A DNA stretch of 48,717 nucleotides from Syntrophaceae bacterium UBA2251 (lineage in GTDB: Bacteria; Desulfobacterota; Syntrophia; Syntrophales; UBA2251): positions 1 to 48,717 of the forward strand of contig DDXV01000049.1 of assembly GCA_002347815.1 (NCBI GenBank), written 5' to 3'. Positions within the stretch are counted from its first letter, which is position 1. Each line of letters begins with the position of its first letter. Under the pieces are notes generated by a model. It searched no databases. It was not told the origin of the DNA and saw nothing but the letters and a program-made list of their open reading frames with translations. The position numbers and the translations under genes were made by a program. Shown here piece after piece: positions 1 through 8,197 of the stretch.

Positions 1-9
1 TAATGTTAC

Positions 10-963
10 ATGGTACTAGATCCTTTCCTTGAGGAAGCGCACATAGAGCGCGGGAAAGCTAATGCAGGATTTGCAAATTACCAACAGGCAATCGAGGATT
101 TTAATGAAGCGATCAAGCTGAATTCGAAATCGTTTGAAGGCTTCCGTGGCCGCGCCATTGCCTACTCCGAAACGGGCAATCCCCTGCAGGCCATCATGGA
201 CTTTTCAAGCGCCATTGAGTTGGAACCGGTCAATTACCCGGAATTGTATTATCTTCGCGGTAAGGCGCATGAAAGTTTGGGAAACCGTGCGGACTCGGAA
301 GAGGATATTAAAGCTGCCAACATACTCAGGATTCTCAATGCCGAGTCAAGCGGCTCTGACAAATTGTCCGGATTTGATGAGGCATGGGACATAGAGAGCA
401 GACGAAAGAAGAAGATCAAAGAAATCATCCTGTACGCCAAGGTCGCCGTATGCCTTTGTTTGTTCATCGCGATTGTTGTTTATGGATATGGGAAGGCTTC
501 AAAAGAACAAAATCAGCCTGCCGGAACAGGCAGCGAGGCTTCCGATCTGTCATCAAAGTTCCTTGAAAAAGCCCTTTCCGTCCCGGCGCCCCTTCCCGAC
601 CCATACGAAAGTCAGAAGTCTAACCTGACGGGGGAGACGGTCAACTTTCCACCCGACCCAAACGGACGGCAGAAAGAAGTTGTTTTGATAAAATCCCCAC
701 CGGAAGGCGAGAACCGTATCGGCGGCAAGTCTCTTCCCGTCGCAGAGCCTTCCACCAAAGCCAGGCAAGGCTATCATCTGATGGATAAAAGTCATCGGAC
801 CCAACAGGAAGAAATTCACCAGACCAGGAAGCACAAGGCAAAGAGATTGACAGCGTCAGAGAAAAATAAGGAAGAAACGAAAAGAGACAAGCTCCAACAA
901 TACGAGAAGATAAAGCAGCTGGAAGAGGAGTTCCCTTTCGAGATATTAAACAAAGGGGAATGA
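10..963 (+). CDS. TPR-repeat protein with one membrane span
   Basis: About 317 residues. Residues 1-105 hold roughly three tetratricopeptide repeats, for example 'NYQQAIEDFNEAIKL' and 'NPLQAIMDFSSAIELEP'. One membrane helix follows near 140-160 (IILYAKVAVCLCLFIAIVVY). The rest is a low-complexity, proline-rich then highly charged tail ending in a predicted coiled coil (KQLEEEFPFEIL). A TAA stop in the same frame sits at positions 1-3, so the reading frame cannot extend left, yet the first codons already lie inside a TPR-like helix. The gene may be 5'-truncated or start within the repeat domain. The DNA is clearly AT-richer than most of the window, suggesting accessory origin. TPR domains usually bind partner proteins; no specific function can be named. 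Confidence 0.7.
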   Translation: MVLDPFLEEAHIERGKANAGFANYQQAIEDFNEAIKLNSKSFEGFRGRAIAYSETGNPLQAIMDFSSAIELEPVNYPELYYLRGKAHESLGNRADSEEDIKAANILRILNAESSGSDKLSGFDEAWDIESRRKKKIKEIILYAKVAVCLCLFIAIVVYGYGKASKEQNQPAGTGSEASDLSSKFLEKALSVPAPLPDPYESQKSNLTGETVNFPPDPNGRQKEVVLIKSPPEGENRIGGKSLPVAEPSTKARQGYHLMDKSHRTQQEEIHQTRKHKAKRLTASEKNKEETKRDKLQQYEKIKQLEEEFPFEILNKGE

Positions 964-1017
964 TGCACATGGAGAGCCCCCGCTTGCCAGGTTGCGAAGC
1001 CTGTTCCCGGTTTGCCC

Positions 1018-1761
1018 TTATCCCTCCAAAAGCCTGAGATATTCCTTGGCCGATTCATAGCAGACGCCGGCGATGAATTTGACAAACGGCCTATCGTCCC
1101 CCCTGTGTGTCCGGTTCAAGGTATCCAGGTAATTCCGCCGAAGGATCGGGGGAATGATCGCCACGGGATATCCGGCCTGAAGCAAGACGAGATTCATAAG
1201 CAGTCGCGCCGCCCTTCCATTGCCGTCAATAAACGGATGGATGGTAACAAGGTCCTTGTGAACGATCGCCGCAAATTCAACCGGGTGATGTTTCGTTCTG
1301 ACTTCCGGTATCCCGGCAATAAATGACTTCATCAATTCCGGTATCCGTTCGGGTACAGGGGGCATGAAGTCCGTCCCGGTGATGATCACCCGGCGCTTTC
1401 TATATTTACCGGCCTGGTTCGCGTCGATCCGGCAGTAGAAGAGACGATGAAGCTCCTTGATGTTCGCCTCTGTAACATTTTGGCCCTTTGTCAGCCGGAA
1501 AAGAAGGTCATAGGCGTCCGAATGTCCCAGGGCTTCAAGGTGATCCCGCACCGGCTTCCCGCCGATGGTGATTCCATCTTCAAGGATGATCTTCGTTTCC
1601 GTCTCCGTCAATGAATTCCCTTCCAAGGCGTTGCTCGTATAGGTCATGCCAATCCGGAAATACTCCTTAACCTGTCTGAGCATTTGGGCATCAATAGGCC
1701 TGTGAGCGTCAATTCTTTCCTTGAGGCCGTCGATCTTTTTCAATGCGGAGATTGTTGTCAT
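1018..1761 (-). CDS. Fic-family AMP/NMP-transferase-like protein with N-terminal inhibitory helix
   Basis: Fic proteins transfer AMP or related groups to hydroxyl side chains of target proteins. The catalytic Fic motif HPFIDGNGRAAR is complete, with catalytic His near residue 175, and the helical Fic core surrounds it. An inhibitory motif of the [ST]xxxE[GN] type (SNALEGN, residues 43-49) lies in the N-terminal helix, which marks a self-inhibited class II Fic that needs no separate antitoxin. The ATG at 1761 is chosen over the one at 1788 because an AGGA-containing purine run (aaaggaaaagag) sits just upstream of it. The gene stands alone on the minus strand in a moderately AT-rich segment. 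The target protein cannot be told from sequence. Confidence 0.9.
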   Translation of the reverse strand: MTTISALKKIDGLKERIDAHRPIDAQMLRQVKEYFRIGMTYTSNALEGNSLTETETKIILEDGITIGGKPVRDHLEALGHSDAYDLLFRLTKGQNVTEANIKELHRLFYCRIDANQAGKYRKRRVIITGTDFMPPVPERIPELMKSFIAGIPEVRTKHHPVEFAAIVHKDLVTIHPFIDGNGRAARLLMNLVLLQAGYPVAIIPPILRRNYLDTLNRTHRGDDRPFVKFIAGVCYESAKEYLRLLEG

Positions 1762-1928
1762 CTCTTTTCCTTTCGTCCCGGGTTGCAAGAGTTACGTGCT
1801 CGTCGCCTTGAATGGGATCAACACTACCCCCGATTTCAATTAGACTTCCAATCATGAAGACGAACTGAAGACGTTGAGACGACCCGACGATCGGGTCCCG
1901 CCGCGCGACGGCCAGACGGCGCGGGGGA

Positions 1929-1961
1929 GGAGGCTCTGCCTCCGCGGGTGCGGCCCGCGGA
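1929..1961 (-). terminator. Two overlapping perfect inverted repeats after the lipoprotein gene
   Basis: GGAGGC-TCT-GCCTCC (1929-1943) and TCCGCGGG-TGCGG-CCCGCGGA (1941-1961) are both perfect hairpins and share three bases, so they cannot fully form together. They lie 14-46 bases beyond the stop of the minus-strand lipoprotein gene and could end its transcript. There is no clear T-run, so Rho-independent termination is only possible, not shown. Confidence 0.4.
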
Positions 1962-1974
1962 GGGATCCCGGCGT

Positions 1975-2505
1975 TCAGCGGAGATTCCGGTCCCGCTTGT
2001 CCAGCTGCAGCTCCAGCTCCTTGAGCAACTGGAGATCCTTCTTCAACTGCTCGTTCTCCTGGGCAAGCCGGGACGTTTCCGTCTGGAGCCGTTCGTTGAG
2101 CGCCCGGAGCTCCTTCCGGAGCTGTTCGGTCTCCCCCCGGGCCTTTTCCAGCGCCTGCCCATCCTGAGCGCGGCCTTCCCTGAGCCGCGCCCGCTCGTCG
2201 AGAAGCCGGATGAGGGCGGCAGCGGCCTTCTGCCACTTGCTGCGGGGATATTTGGCCAGAAGTTCGGCAAAGGCCTCCCTGGCCTTCCCGCCCTCCGGAG
2301 CGGCGCCTTCGTTTTCCAGGAAATCCAGACCCCGGGCGAAACAGTCCGTATCCTCCGAACTGAAGTTGAAGAGCCCCTCCTGCAGAACGTGGGGATCGCT
2401 CGGAAGCGGCGCCGCCGGACGGGGCACGGTCTGGGCGCAGGCGCACAGAAGCGCCAGCAGCAGGGCTGCCGTCAGGCGGAGGATCTGTCTTGTGATGTCC
2501 GGCAT
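1975..2505 (-). CDS. Putative coiled-coil lipoprotein
   Basis: About 176 residues. From the chosen ATG the protein begins with a lipoprotein signal (short positive start, hydrophobic LTAALLLALL, then a cysteine at CAC). Residues 95-170 form a long coiled coil rich in Leu, Glu, Gln and Lys. It is probably exported and lipid-anchored. An upstream ATG at 2595 overlaps the stop of the preceding GGDEF gene (ATGA) but would put 30 residues before the signal sequence, so 2505 is preferred. Translation is probably coupled to the upstream gene either way. Function is unknown; the pairing suggests a role linked to the membrane sensor. Confidence 0.65.
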   Translation of the reverse strand: MPDITRQILRLTAALLLALLCACAQTVPRPAAPLPSDPHVLQEGLFNFSSEDTDCFARGLDFLENEGAAPEGGKAREAFAELLAKYPRSKWQKAAAALIRLLDERARLREGRAQDGQALEKARGETEQLRKELRALNERLQTETSRLAQENEQLKKDLQLLKELELQLDKRDRNLR

Positions 2506-2591
2506 GGAAGCTGGCCTTACCGTTTCTCGCGCCCCCTCCAGGAGAGGGGCGCAGTCAGATGAGGGATGCTGCGGGCCGCCGCATCCGGTGG

Positions 2592-3953
2592 TCATGTCGT
2601 CACGCCTGGCTCCGGCCCCTTCACACCGGCTTCCACGTCCTCCAGGCGGACGTAGTTGCTGCCGGGGAGGGCCTTGGCGTACTCCTTCAACGCCGCCGCC
2701 ACCCGGGCCATCTCCAGGGGGTCCTTGAACCGCGTGCCGTCGTCGGTGACGATGGCAATGGTGACGCTCAGCATGGGGTACTTCTGCTGAACCCCCTTGC
2801 GGTCCTTGGCGGCGATGAATCCACGCTGCCGATCCTTTTCGCTGTAGAACTTCGGCATCCGCCGGTCGAACTCGCCGACCAGATGCCGGCAGGCCGCTTC
2901 CACCCGGTCGGGCCGGGCCATCAGAATGAAGTCATCCCCCCCGATGTGTCCGATGAAGTTCTTTTCATCGCTGTGGCGGGCTTCGTATTCGGACATGATG
3001 CGGGCCACCTCCTTGATGACCTCGCTGCCCCAGGCATAGCCGTAGTGATCGGCGAAAGGCTTGAAATTGTCGAGATCGACATGGCACAGGGAAAAGGCCG
3101 TCCGGGCCGCGAGGCGCTTCTCGATCTCCTTTTCGATGGCCCGGTTGCCCGGCAGGCCGGTCAGGGGACTGGCGTCGAGGTTGTACTCCTCCATGACCTT
3201 GAGCCGCTTCATCATGTCGCTGAAGGCGTAGGCGAGACTGCCGATCTCGTCCTGGCGGTCGATGCGCAGATCGTAGTCGAACTCGCCGTCCGCAACCCGG
3301 TCCGTCGCCTGCTCGAGCCGCTTCAGGGGCCGGGAGATGTTGGTGGTGATCAGCACGGCGAGCAGCAGGCCGACCAGCAAGCTGAACCCGCTCAACAGCA
3401 GGGTCATCCGGCCGGCTCTGACGGCCTGGGATTTCATCCGGGCGAGGCGGCCGGTGATGTCCCGATTCGACTCGCGCTGCAGCGACCGGAGAACCTCCAC
3501 CATGTCCGTGACGAGGGCATGACCCTCCCGGCCCGACAGCGAGACCGCCTCCTCCAGGCGGTTCGCGCCGACGAGGGCCTCCTCGGTCCGGAAGAGCGCA
3601 TCGTAGCGTTCGTGCAGACCCAGCACCTCCCGTCGCCGCTTGCCGTCCGTCCCGTTCTGTTTTCGCTCCCACGTCTCGATCCGCCGCCGGAACTCCCGGC
3701 TTCGGTTCCAGAAGATCTCGGCGATGGAGGGATCCTTGAGGATCAGATATTTTTTCTCGGCGCTCTCCTGATCGAGGACCGTATCGATCATCTGCTTGCT
3801 CAGATCGACCATGAAGACATCTTCGTGGATGATGACGTGGCTGAGACGATCGAGCTGCTGAAGGCTGAAGAGGGCGTAGGCGCTGGCCAGCACGGTGAGA
3901 ACCGCCATGGCGAGATAACTGAACAGCAACTTACGGCTGATGGTGAGCTTCAT
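2592..3953 (-). CDS. Membrane sensor with HAMP and GGDEF-like domain (motif GGDDF)
   Basis: 453 residues. A first membrane helix (about 9-31), a helical extracytoplasmic sensor region, a second helix (about 184-204), a HAMP linker (about 205-255) and a C-terminal GGDEF-type domain are visible. The signature is GGDDF (338-342) rather than GGDEF/GGEEF. The metal-binding segment DLDNFK is kept, but the usual GHxxGD becomes GYAWGS. The RxxD inhibitory site expected nine residues before the signature is absent. It may be a weak or inactive diguanylate cyclase, or a c-di-GMP or GTP sensor. The stop overlaps a downstream ATG by ATGA, so it shares an mRNA with the coiled-coil lipoprotein gene. Confidence 0.86.
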   Translation of the reverse strand: MKLTISRKLLFSYLAMAVLTVLASAYALFSLQQLDRLSHVIIHEDVFMVDLSKQMIDTVLDQESAEKKYLILKDPSIAEIFWNRSREFRRRIETWERKQNGTDGKRRREVLGLHERYDALFRTEEALVGANRLEEAVSLSGREGHALVTDMVEVLRSLQRESNRDITGRLARMKSQAVRAGRMTLLLSGFSLLVGLLLAVLITTNISRPLKRLEQATDRVADGEFDYDLRIDRQDEIGSLAYAFSDMMKRLKVMEEYNLDASPLTGLPGNRAIEKEIEKRLAARTAFSLCHVDLDNFKPFADHYGYAWGSEVIKEVARIMSEYEARHSDEKNFIGHIGGDDFILMARPDRVEAACRHLVGEFDRRMPKFYSEKDRQRGFIAAKDRKGVQQKYPMLSVTIAIVTDDGTRFKDPLEMARVAAALKEYAKALPGSNYVRLEDVEAGVKGPEPGVTT

Positions 3954-4137
3954 CGATCGGGTCTGTCCCCCTGGACGTCAGGTGTTTTTTTGTAGCATAT
4001 GAACCCCGCTTGCGCAAACGGGAAATTGCCCGGACGGTTCCGTTTTTTGCCTTCACCGGAGCGGCGTTTTCTGCTAAACAGAGGCCGCGTCGCGAAAGCC
4101 GGGTTACGGGCGGCGGGGGAGGCAACGGTCAAACGTC

Positions 4138-5097
4138 ATGGCGGCGAACGATCTGATTCGGGAGGCGGTGCGCGCAGGCGCGGTCAAGGGCTGGGACGGG
4201 TTCGTCTGGATGATGAAGATCGTCGTCCCGGTCTCCCTGCTGACGACGCTCCTGGACCGGAGCGGCTGGCTGGCGCGGATCGATTTTCTCCTGCAGCCCG
4301 CCATGGGCCTCTTGAGCCTGCCGCCGGAGGCCGCCCTGCCGCTCCTCATCGGGATGCTGGCGAACATCTACGGCGGGATCGCAGCCATGGTGGTGCTTCC
4401 CCTGACGCTCGCCCAGATGACCCTGATCGCCATCTTCCTCCTGACGGCCCACAACCTGATCCAGGAGGGGATTATCCAGGCCAAATCGGGCCTTCACCCG
4501 CTGAAGGCGACCCTCTTCCGAATCAGCGCCGCCACGGCGACCGTCCTGTGCGTGGCGCCGTTTCTCGACGGCGGGTCCGCGCCGGCGGGCCTGGCCGCGG
4601 ACGCGGCGGAGGCCGTCCGTCCCTGGGGTGCGGTCCTGCAGGGCTGGGCGGGAACAACCCTCCGGCTCGCGGTGAAGATCTTCTTCATCATCTTCGTCAT
4701 CATGATCCTGATGGAGATCCTGAAGCGCACCGGATGGGTCCACGCGATCGTGAAGATCTGCGCCCCGTTTCTCCGGCTCATGGGGCTCGCGCCCAAGGTC
4801 GGCCTGCTGTGGATGACGGCCGTCATCTTCGGCCTGGCCTACGGCGGCGCCGTAATCGTCGAGGAGACGCGCAACGGGGACCTCTCCCGGGCGGAGCTGG
4901 AAACCCTGCACCTGTCCATCGGGATCAACCACTCCATGGTCGAGGACCCGATCCTGTTCATGGCCCTCGGCTTGAGCGCCTTCTGGCTCTACATCCCCCG
5001 GCTGATCATGGCGATCGTGACGGTCCGCCTGCTGAACCTCTGGTTTCGCCTGACCGGACCGAAGCAGCCCGCGGCGGCCACGCCCGCGTCCCGCTAA
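4138..5097 (+). CDS. Gate-domain (nucleoside recognition) membrane protein
   Basis: 319 residues, very hydrophobic, with about eight predicted membrane helices in two similar halves. Both halves carry the Gate/nucleoside-recognition pattern seen in SpmA/SpmB-type proteins: a glycine-rich helix-loop such as 'GMLANIYGGIAAMVV' in the first half and 'FGLAYGGAVIVEE' in the second, followed by 'GINHSMVEDP'. Such proteins sit in the inner membrane and are linked to transport, but the substrate is usually unknown. The gene is a single unit between the divergent GGDEF gene and paaK. No strong ribosome binding site lies at the usual distance, so the exact start is less certain than the frame. Confidence 0.8.
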   Translation: MAANDLIREAVRAGAVKGWDGFVWMMKIVVPVSLLTTLLDRSGWLARIDFLLQPAMGLLSLPPEAALPLLIGMLANIYGGIAAMVVLPLTLAQMTLIAIFLLTAHNLIQEGIIQAKSGLHPLKATLFRISAATATVLCVAPFLDGGSAPAGLAADAAEAVRPWGAVLQGWAGTTLRLAVKIFFIIFVIMILMEILKRTGWVHAIVKICAPFLRLMGLAPKVGLLWMTAVIFGLAYGGAVIVEETRNGDLSRAELETLHLSIGINHSMVEDPILFMALGLSAFWLYIPRLIMAIVTVRLLNLWFRLTGPKQPAAATPASR

Positions 5098-5248
5098 GTA
5101 TCCACTTCTGGTCGCCTTTTCATGAATGCTCCTTGTTCCCGGATGGAAATTCTGTTATAGGTTCAACCGGTGGTCGCCGGAAGCCGATCCCTGAGGCGCA
5201 GGGAGCCGATTTCAAGAATGCCCGGCATGACAAATCCATGAGGAGAGG

Positions 5249-6565
5249 ATGGCTGTTATGATCTACAATGAAGAATTCGAGACCCTGCCCCGGGAAGTCC
5301 TGGAGGCCCTGCAGTTCAAGCGCCTCCAGCAGGTGCTCCAGCGGGTCTATCATACCGTCGGTTTCTACCGGCGCACCTTCGACGCCGCCGGCGTGAAGCC
5401 CGACGACATCAAGACCCTGGCGGACCTCTCCCGCCTGCCCTTCACGTCGAAGCAGGACCTCCGGGAGAACTACCCGTTCGGCCTCTTCGCCGTCCCCATG
5501 AGCAGCGTGGTCCGGCTGCACGCCTCGTCCGGAACGACCGGCCGTTCAACGGTCGTCGGCTACACCAAGCGCGACATCGACACCTGGTCGGAACTGATGG
5601 CCCGCTGCTTCGTCGCCGCGGGACTCACGAAGAACGACATCATCCACAACGCCTACGGCTACGGCCTGTTCACCGGCGGCCTCGGCGCCCACTACGGGGC
5701 CGAAAGGCTGGGCGCCAGCGTCATCCCGATGTCCGGCGGCAACACGAAGCGGCAGATCATGATCCTGCAGGACTTCGGTCCGACGGCCATCTGCTGCACG
5801 CCGTCCTACGCGCTGAACCTGGCGGAACAGGGACAGGCCATGGGGGTGGACATGCGGTCGCTCCGCCTGCGCGTCGGGATCTTCGGGGCCGAGCCCTGGA
5901 GCGACCAGATGCGCGACCAGCTCGAGGATCAGCTCGCCATCCAGGCCCTGAACATCTACGGGCTGTCGGAGGTCATGGGACCCGGCGTGGCCATGGAATG
6001 CTCCGAAGGCCGGGAGGGGATGCACATCTTCGAGGACCACTTCATCGTCGAGACCATCAATCCCGAGACGGGCGCCGTTCTGCCTCCGGGGGAGGAGGGG
6101 GAGATCGTCTTCACGACGCTCAGCAAGGAGGCCTTCCCCCTGATCCGCTACCGGACCCGGGACGTCGCCTGCCTGATCACCGCCCCCTGCCGCTGCGGCC
6201 GGAGCCATGTCCGCATGGGCCGCATCATGGGGCGCAGCGACGACATGCTCATCATCCGCGGCGTCAACGTCTTCCCCTCCCAGATCGAGGCGGTCCTGGT
6301 CGGCATCGAAGGCCTGGAACCCCACTACCAGCTCGTCGTCGACCGGGGAGGCACCCTGGACACCCTGGAGGTGCAGGTCGAGGTCAGCGAGCGCACCTTC
6401 GCGAACGCCGACGAGGTGAAGGTCCTGCAGAAAATGGAGCGGCGCATCGTCAAGGACATCAAGGACTACCTGGGCGTCTCCGCAAAGGTGAAGCTGGTCG
6501 AACCCAAATCGTTGCAGCGCTTCGAAGGCAAGGCGAGCCGGGTCACGGATCGGCGCAAACTCTAA
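5249..6565 (+). CDS. paaK: Phenylacetate-CoA ligase
   Basis: Activates phenylacetate or a related aryl acid with ATP and CoA to the acyl-CoA thioester, in the cytoplasm. The 438-residue length and the start 'NEEFETLPREVLEALQFKRL' are typical of PaaK. The AMP-binding P-loop SSGTTGRSTVVGYT and the C-terminal 'GRSDDMLIIRGVNVFPSQIE' motif are intact. The listed ATG has an AGGAG only three bases away; the ATG at 5258 is better spaced and may be the true start. The gene is followed after 31 bases by an ACT-domain protein, a standard pair in anaerobes, where the ligase serves aromatic or indole/aryl-acetate breakdown. Its substrate need not be phenylacetate itself. Confidence 0.93.
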   Translation: MAVMIYNEEFETLPREVLEALQFKRLQQVLQRVYHTVGFYRRTFDAAGVKPDDIKTLADLSRLPFTSKQDLRENYPFGLFAVPMSSVVRLHASSGTTGRSTVVGYTKRDIDTWSELMARCFVAAGLTKNDIIHNAYGYGLFTGGLGAHYGAERLGASVIPMSGGNTKRQIMILQDFGPTAICCTPSYALNLAEQGQAMGVDMRSLRLRVGIFGAEPWSDQMRDQLEDQLAIQALNIYGLSEVMGPGVAMECSEGREGMHIFEDHFIVETINPETGAVLPPGEEGEIVFTTLSKEAFPLIRYRTRDVACLITAPCRCGRSHVRMGRIMGRSDDMLIIRGVNVFPSQIEAVLVGIEGLEPHYQLVVDRGGTLDTLEVQVEVSERTFANADEVKVLQKMERRIVKDIKDYLGVSAKVKLVEPKSLQRFEGKASRVTDRRKL

Positions 6566-6596
6566 CGTCTCTTTTAACCCGAGGAGGTCGGTGCCA

Positions 6597-7028
6597 ATGA
6601 AAGTCGATCAGATTTCCATCTTTCTGGAAAACAAGCCGGGCGGACTGGAGCGGGTGACCCGGATTCTCAAGGAGGCCAACATCAATATCCGGACCCTGTC
6701 GATCGCCGACACCTCGGAGTTCGGCATCCTGCGCCTCATCGTCAACGACGTGGAGGCCGCCGTGCGCGTCCTCAAGGAGGACGGCTTCCGGATCAGCCGG
6801 ACGACCGTCGTCGCCGTCGAGGTGCCTGACCGGCCGGGAGGATTGCACAGCATCATGGAGGTCCTGTCGGGCCACGACATCAACGTCGAATACCTGTACG
6901 CCTTTGTCGAGAAGAGCGGCGAGAACGCCGTGATCATCGTCCGCTTCGACAACCCCGACCAGGCGATCGACATCCTCATCAAAAACAACCTGACCGTGCT
7001 GCCGGGCGCGAAGCTCTATTCCCTGTAG
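6597..7028 (+). CDS. Tandem ACT-domain protein, partner of phenylacetate-CoA ligase
   Basis: 143 residues made of two ACT domains in tandem: 'ISIFLENKPGGLERVTRILKEA' (about 4-70) and 'VAVEVPDRPGGLHSIMEVL' (about 72-140). ACT domains bind small ligands, often amino acids, and regulate enzymes. Stand-alone tandem ACT proteins are found directly downstream of paaK in many anaerobes, as here. ATG at 6597 is preferred over GTG at 6591 because GAGGAGG (6581-6587) is nine bases from it. It probably tunes the ligase or its pathway in response to aromatic amino acids; that role is inference. Confidence 0.9.
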   Translation: MKVDQISIFLENKPGGLERVTRILKEANINIRTLSIADTSEFGILRLIVNDVEAAVRVLKEDGFRISRTTVVAVEVPDRPGGLHSIMEVLSGHDINVEYLYAFVEKSGENAVIIVRFDNPDQAIDILIKNNLTVLPGAKLYSL

Positions 7029-7454
7029 GAGGTGTGCCGGGACCGCCGGGACCGGGGCCTCTGCCGACGGCCCCGTGCGGGGGGACAGGGGGGATGCGCA
7101 ATGAAAGCCGCAAGCCGCCTTAGGTCCGGTCGTCGCTCGCCACGAATCCGGTTCCTTCCTCGATCGGCCGCCGGGCGTCCGGTAAGCGCCGGAGGACCGG
7201 CAACCGTCCCCACCCGTCACTATTAATAGAGGCTCTAAAAAAGCAAGCAAATGAAGCCACACACGCAGCTAAAGCTGCGGATAAATCTTGCATTAAAGTA
7301 TTTGGCGCACCGTAGTAATTGTACCGACAAACATGCGCACGTTAGTTCCCTGTATGATTAAATGATCGTAAAACAAAGGCAATACAGATGATCGCTATGT
7401 TCCGGCTGATTTCTGCGTTCGCGTGTTGAATAGGTGCGAGGAATCTGATACAGC
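7029..7454. other. Intergenic stretch where composition shifts to AT-rich
   Basis: No convincing gene is seen. A GC-rich stem (CGGGGCC at 7053-7059 with GGCCCCG at 7069-7075) just after the ACT gene may help end its transcript, though there is no T-run. From about 7215 the sequence becomes AT-rich and stays less GC-rich into the restriction-modification genes, which looks like the edge of acquired DNA. No integrase, transposase or clear flanking repeat is visible. Confidence 0.5.
7264..7279. repeat. Perfect inverted repeat in the AT-rich gap
   Basis: CGCAGCT-AA-AGCTGCG, a perfect 7-base palindrome with a two-base centre, lies about 175 bases before the restriction endonuclease gene. It could be a protein-binding site or a relic of mobile DNA; no C-protein gene is present to match it. 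Confidence 0.35.
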
Positions 7455-8193
7455 ATGGCCATGAATCGTGACGACATCCTGCGTAATTTGCCGGTGCATA
7501 CCGGGAGGGCAGTCGCCCACTACTGGAAGACTCGGACGGGTCAGCAAGATAGACAGCGGAAAACCGGCAAGACGGACCAAGGCCTGCGAAGCGCCGTCAC
7601 CGGCGGTGCGCAGATGGACGGCTTCGTCGATCTCTTCACGGAACTGATTACGGCGGCCGGGATTTCGGAACGGCATGTCTTCAGAAAGAAGGCCGTCGAG
7701 TTGCCAGGCTTCTTCCGCCCGACCAAGGAGTGGGACCTGCTCGTAGTGCGCGAAAAGACGCTTCTTGCCGCAATTGAGGCCAAGTCCCAGGTCGGTCCTT
7801 CCTTCGGCAAATAACTTCAACAACCGGACGGAAGAGGCGATAGGAAGCGCCCTTGACCTCTGGACCGCATACCGTGAACGTGCCTACCTCAGCAGCCCCC
7901 AGCCTTTTCTCGGTTACTTTTTCATGCTGGAGGACTGCGCTGCCTCCAACCGCCCGGTCAAGGTGAAGGAGCCGCATTTCAAAGTCTTTCCCGAATTCGT
8001 CGGCGCTTCCTACATGCGCCGCTATGAAATCTTCTGCCGCAAGCTCGTGCTGGAAAGGCATTACACGGCGGCGGCGTTCATTTCGTCCACAATAGAGGAA
8101 GGGCTTCAAGGAAGCTTCTCGACCCCGGCGGCCGACCTTTCCGTCGAGCGTTTCGCGAAGACCCTCACGGCCCACTTGGCCGCCTTTGCGTGA
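7455..8193 (+). pseudogene. Type II restriction endonuclease, PaeR7I/XhoI-like, frameshifted
   Basis: Two reading frames, 7455-7814 and the following frame to 8193, together make a protein of about 245 residues, the length of PaeR7I and XhoI (both cut CTCGAG). The first frame reads '...IEAKSQVGPSFGK' then stops at 7812-7814. Removing one A from the AAA at 7809-7811 restores 'GPSFGNNFNNRTEEAIGSALDLW'. The PD-(D/E)xK catalytic core is visible as WD at residue 94 and ExK at 108-110 (IEAK). The family name rests on recognition of 'EAKSQVGPSFGNNFNNR' and on length. A one-base indel in a short homopolymer may be real inactivation or a sequencing error. The methyltransferase follows immediately, so the pair is a restriction-modification unit. 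Confidence 0.75.
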
Positions 8194-8197
8194 ACTC

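Noticed and set aside
1708..1854. Small frame (MIGSLIEIGGSVDP...) upstream of and overlapping the Fic start, considered as an antitoxin
   Set aside because: It has no inhibitory-helix motif and the Fic protein carries its own, so no separate antitoxin is needed.
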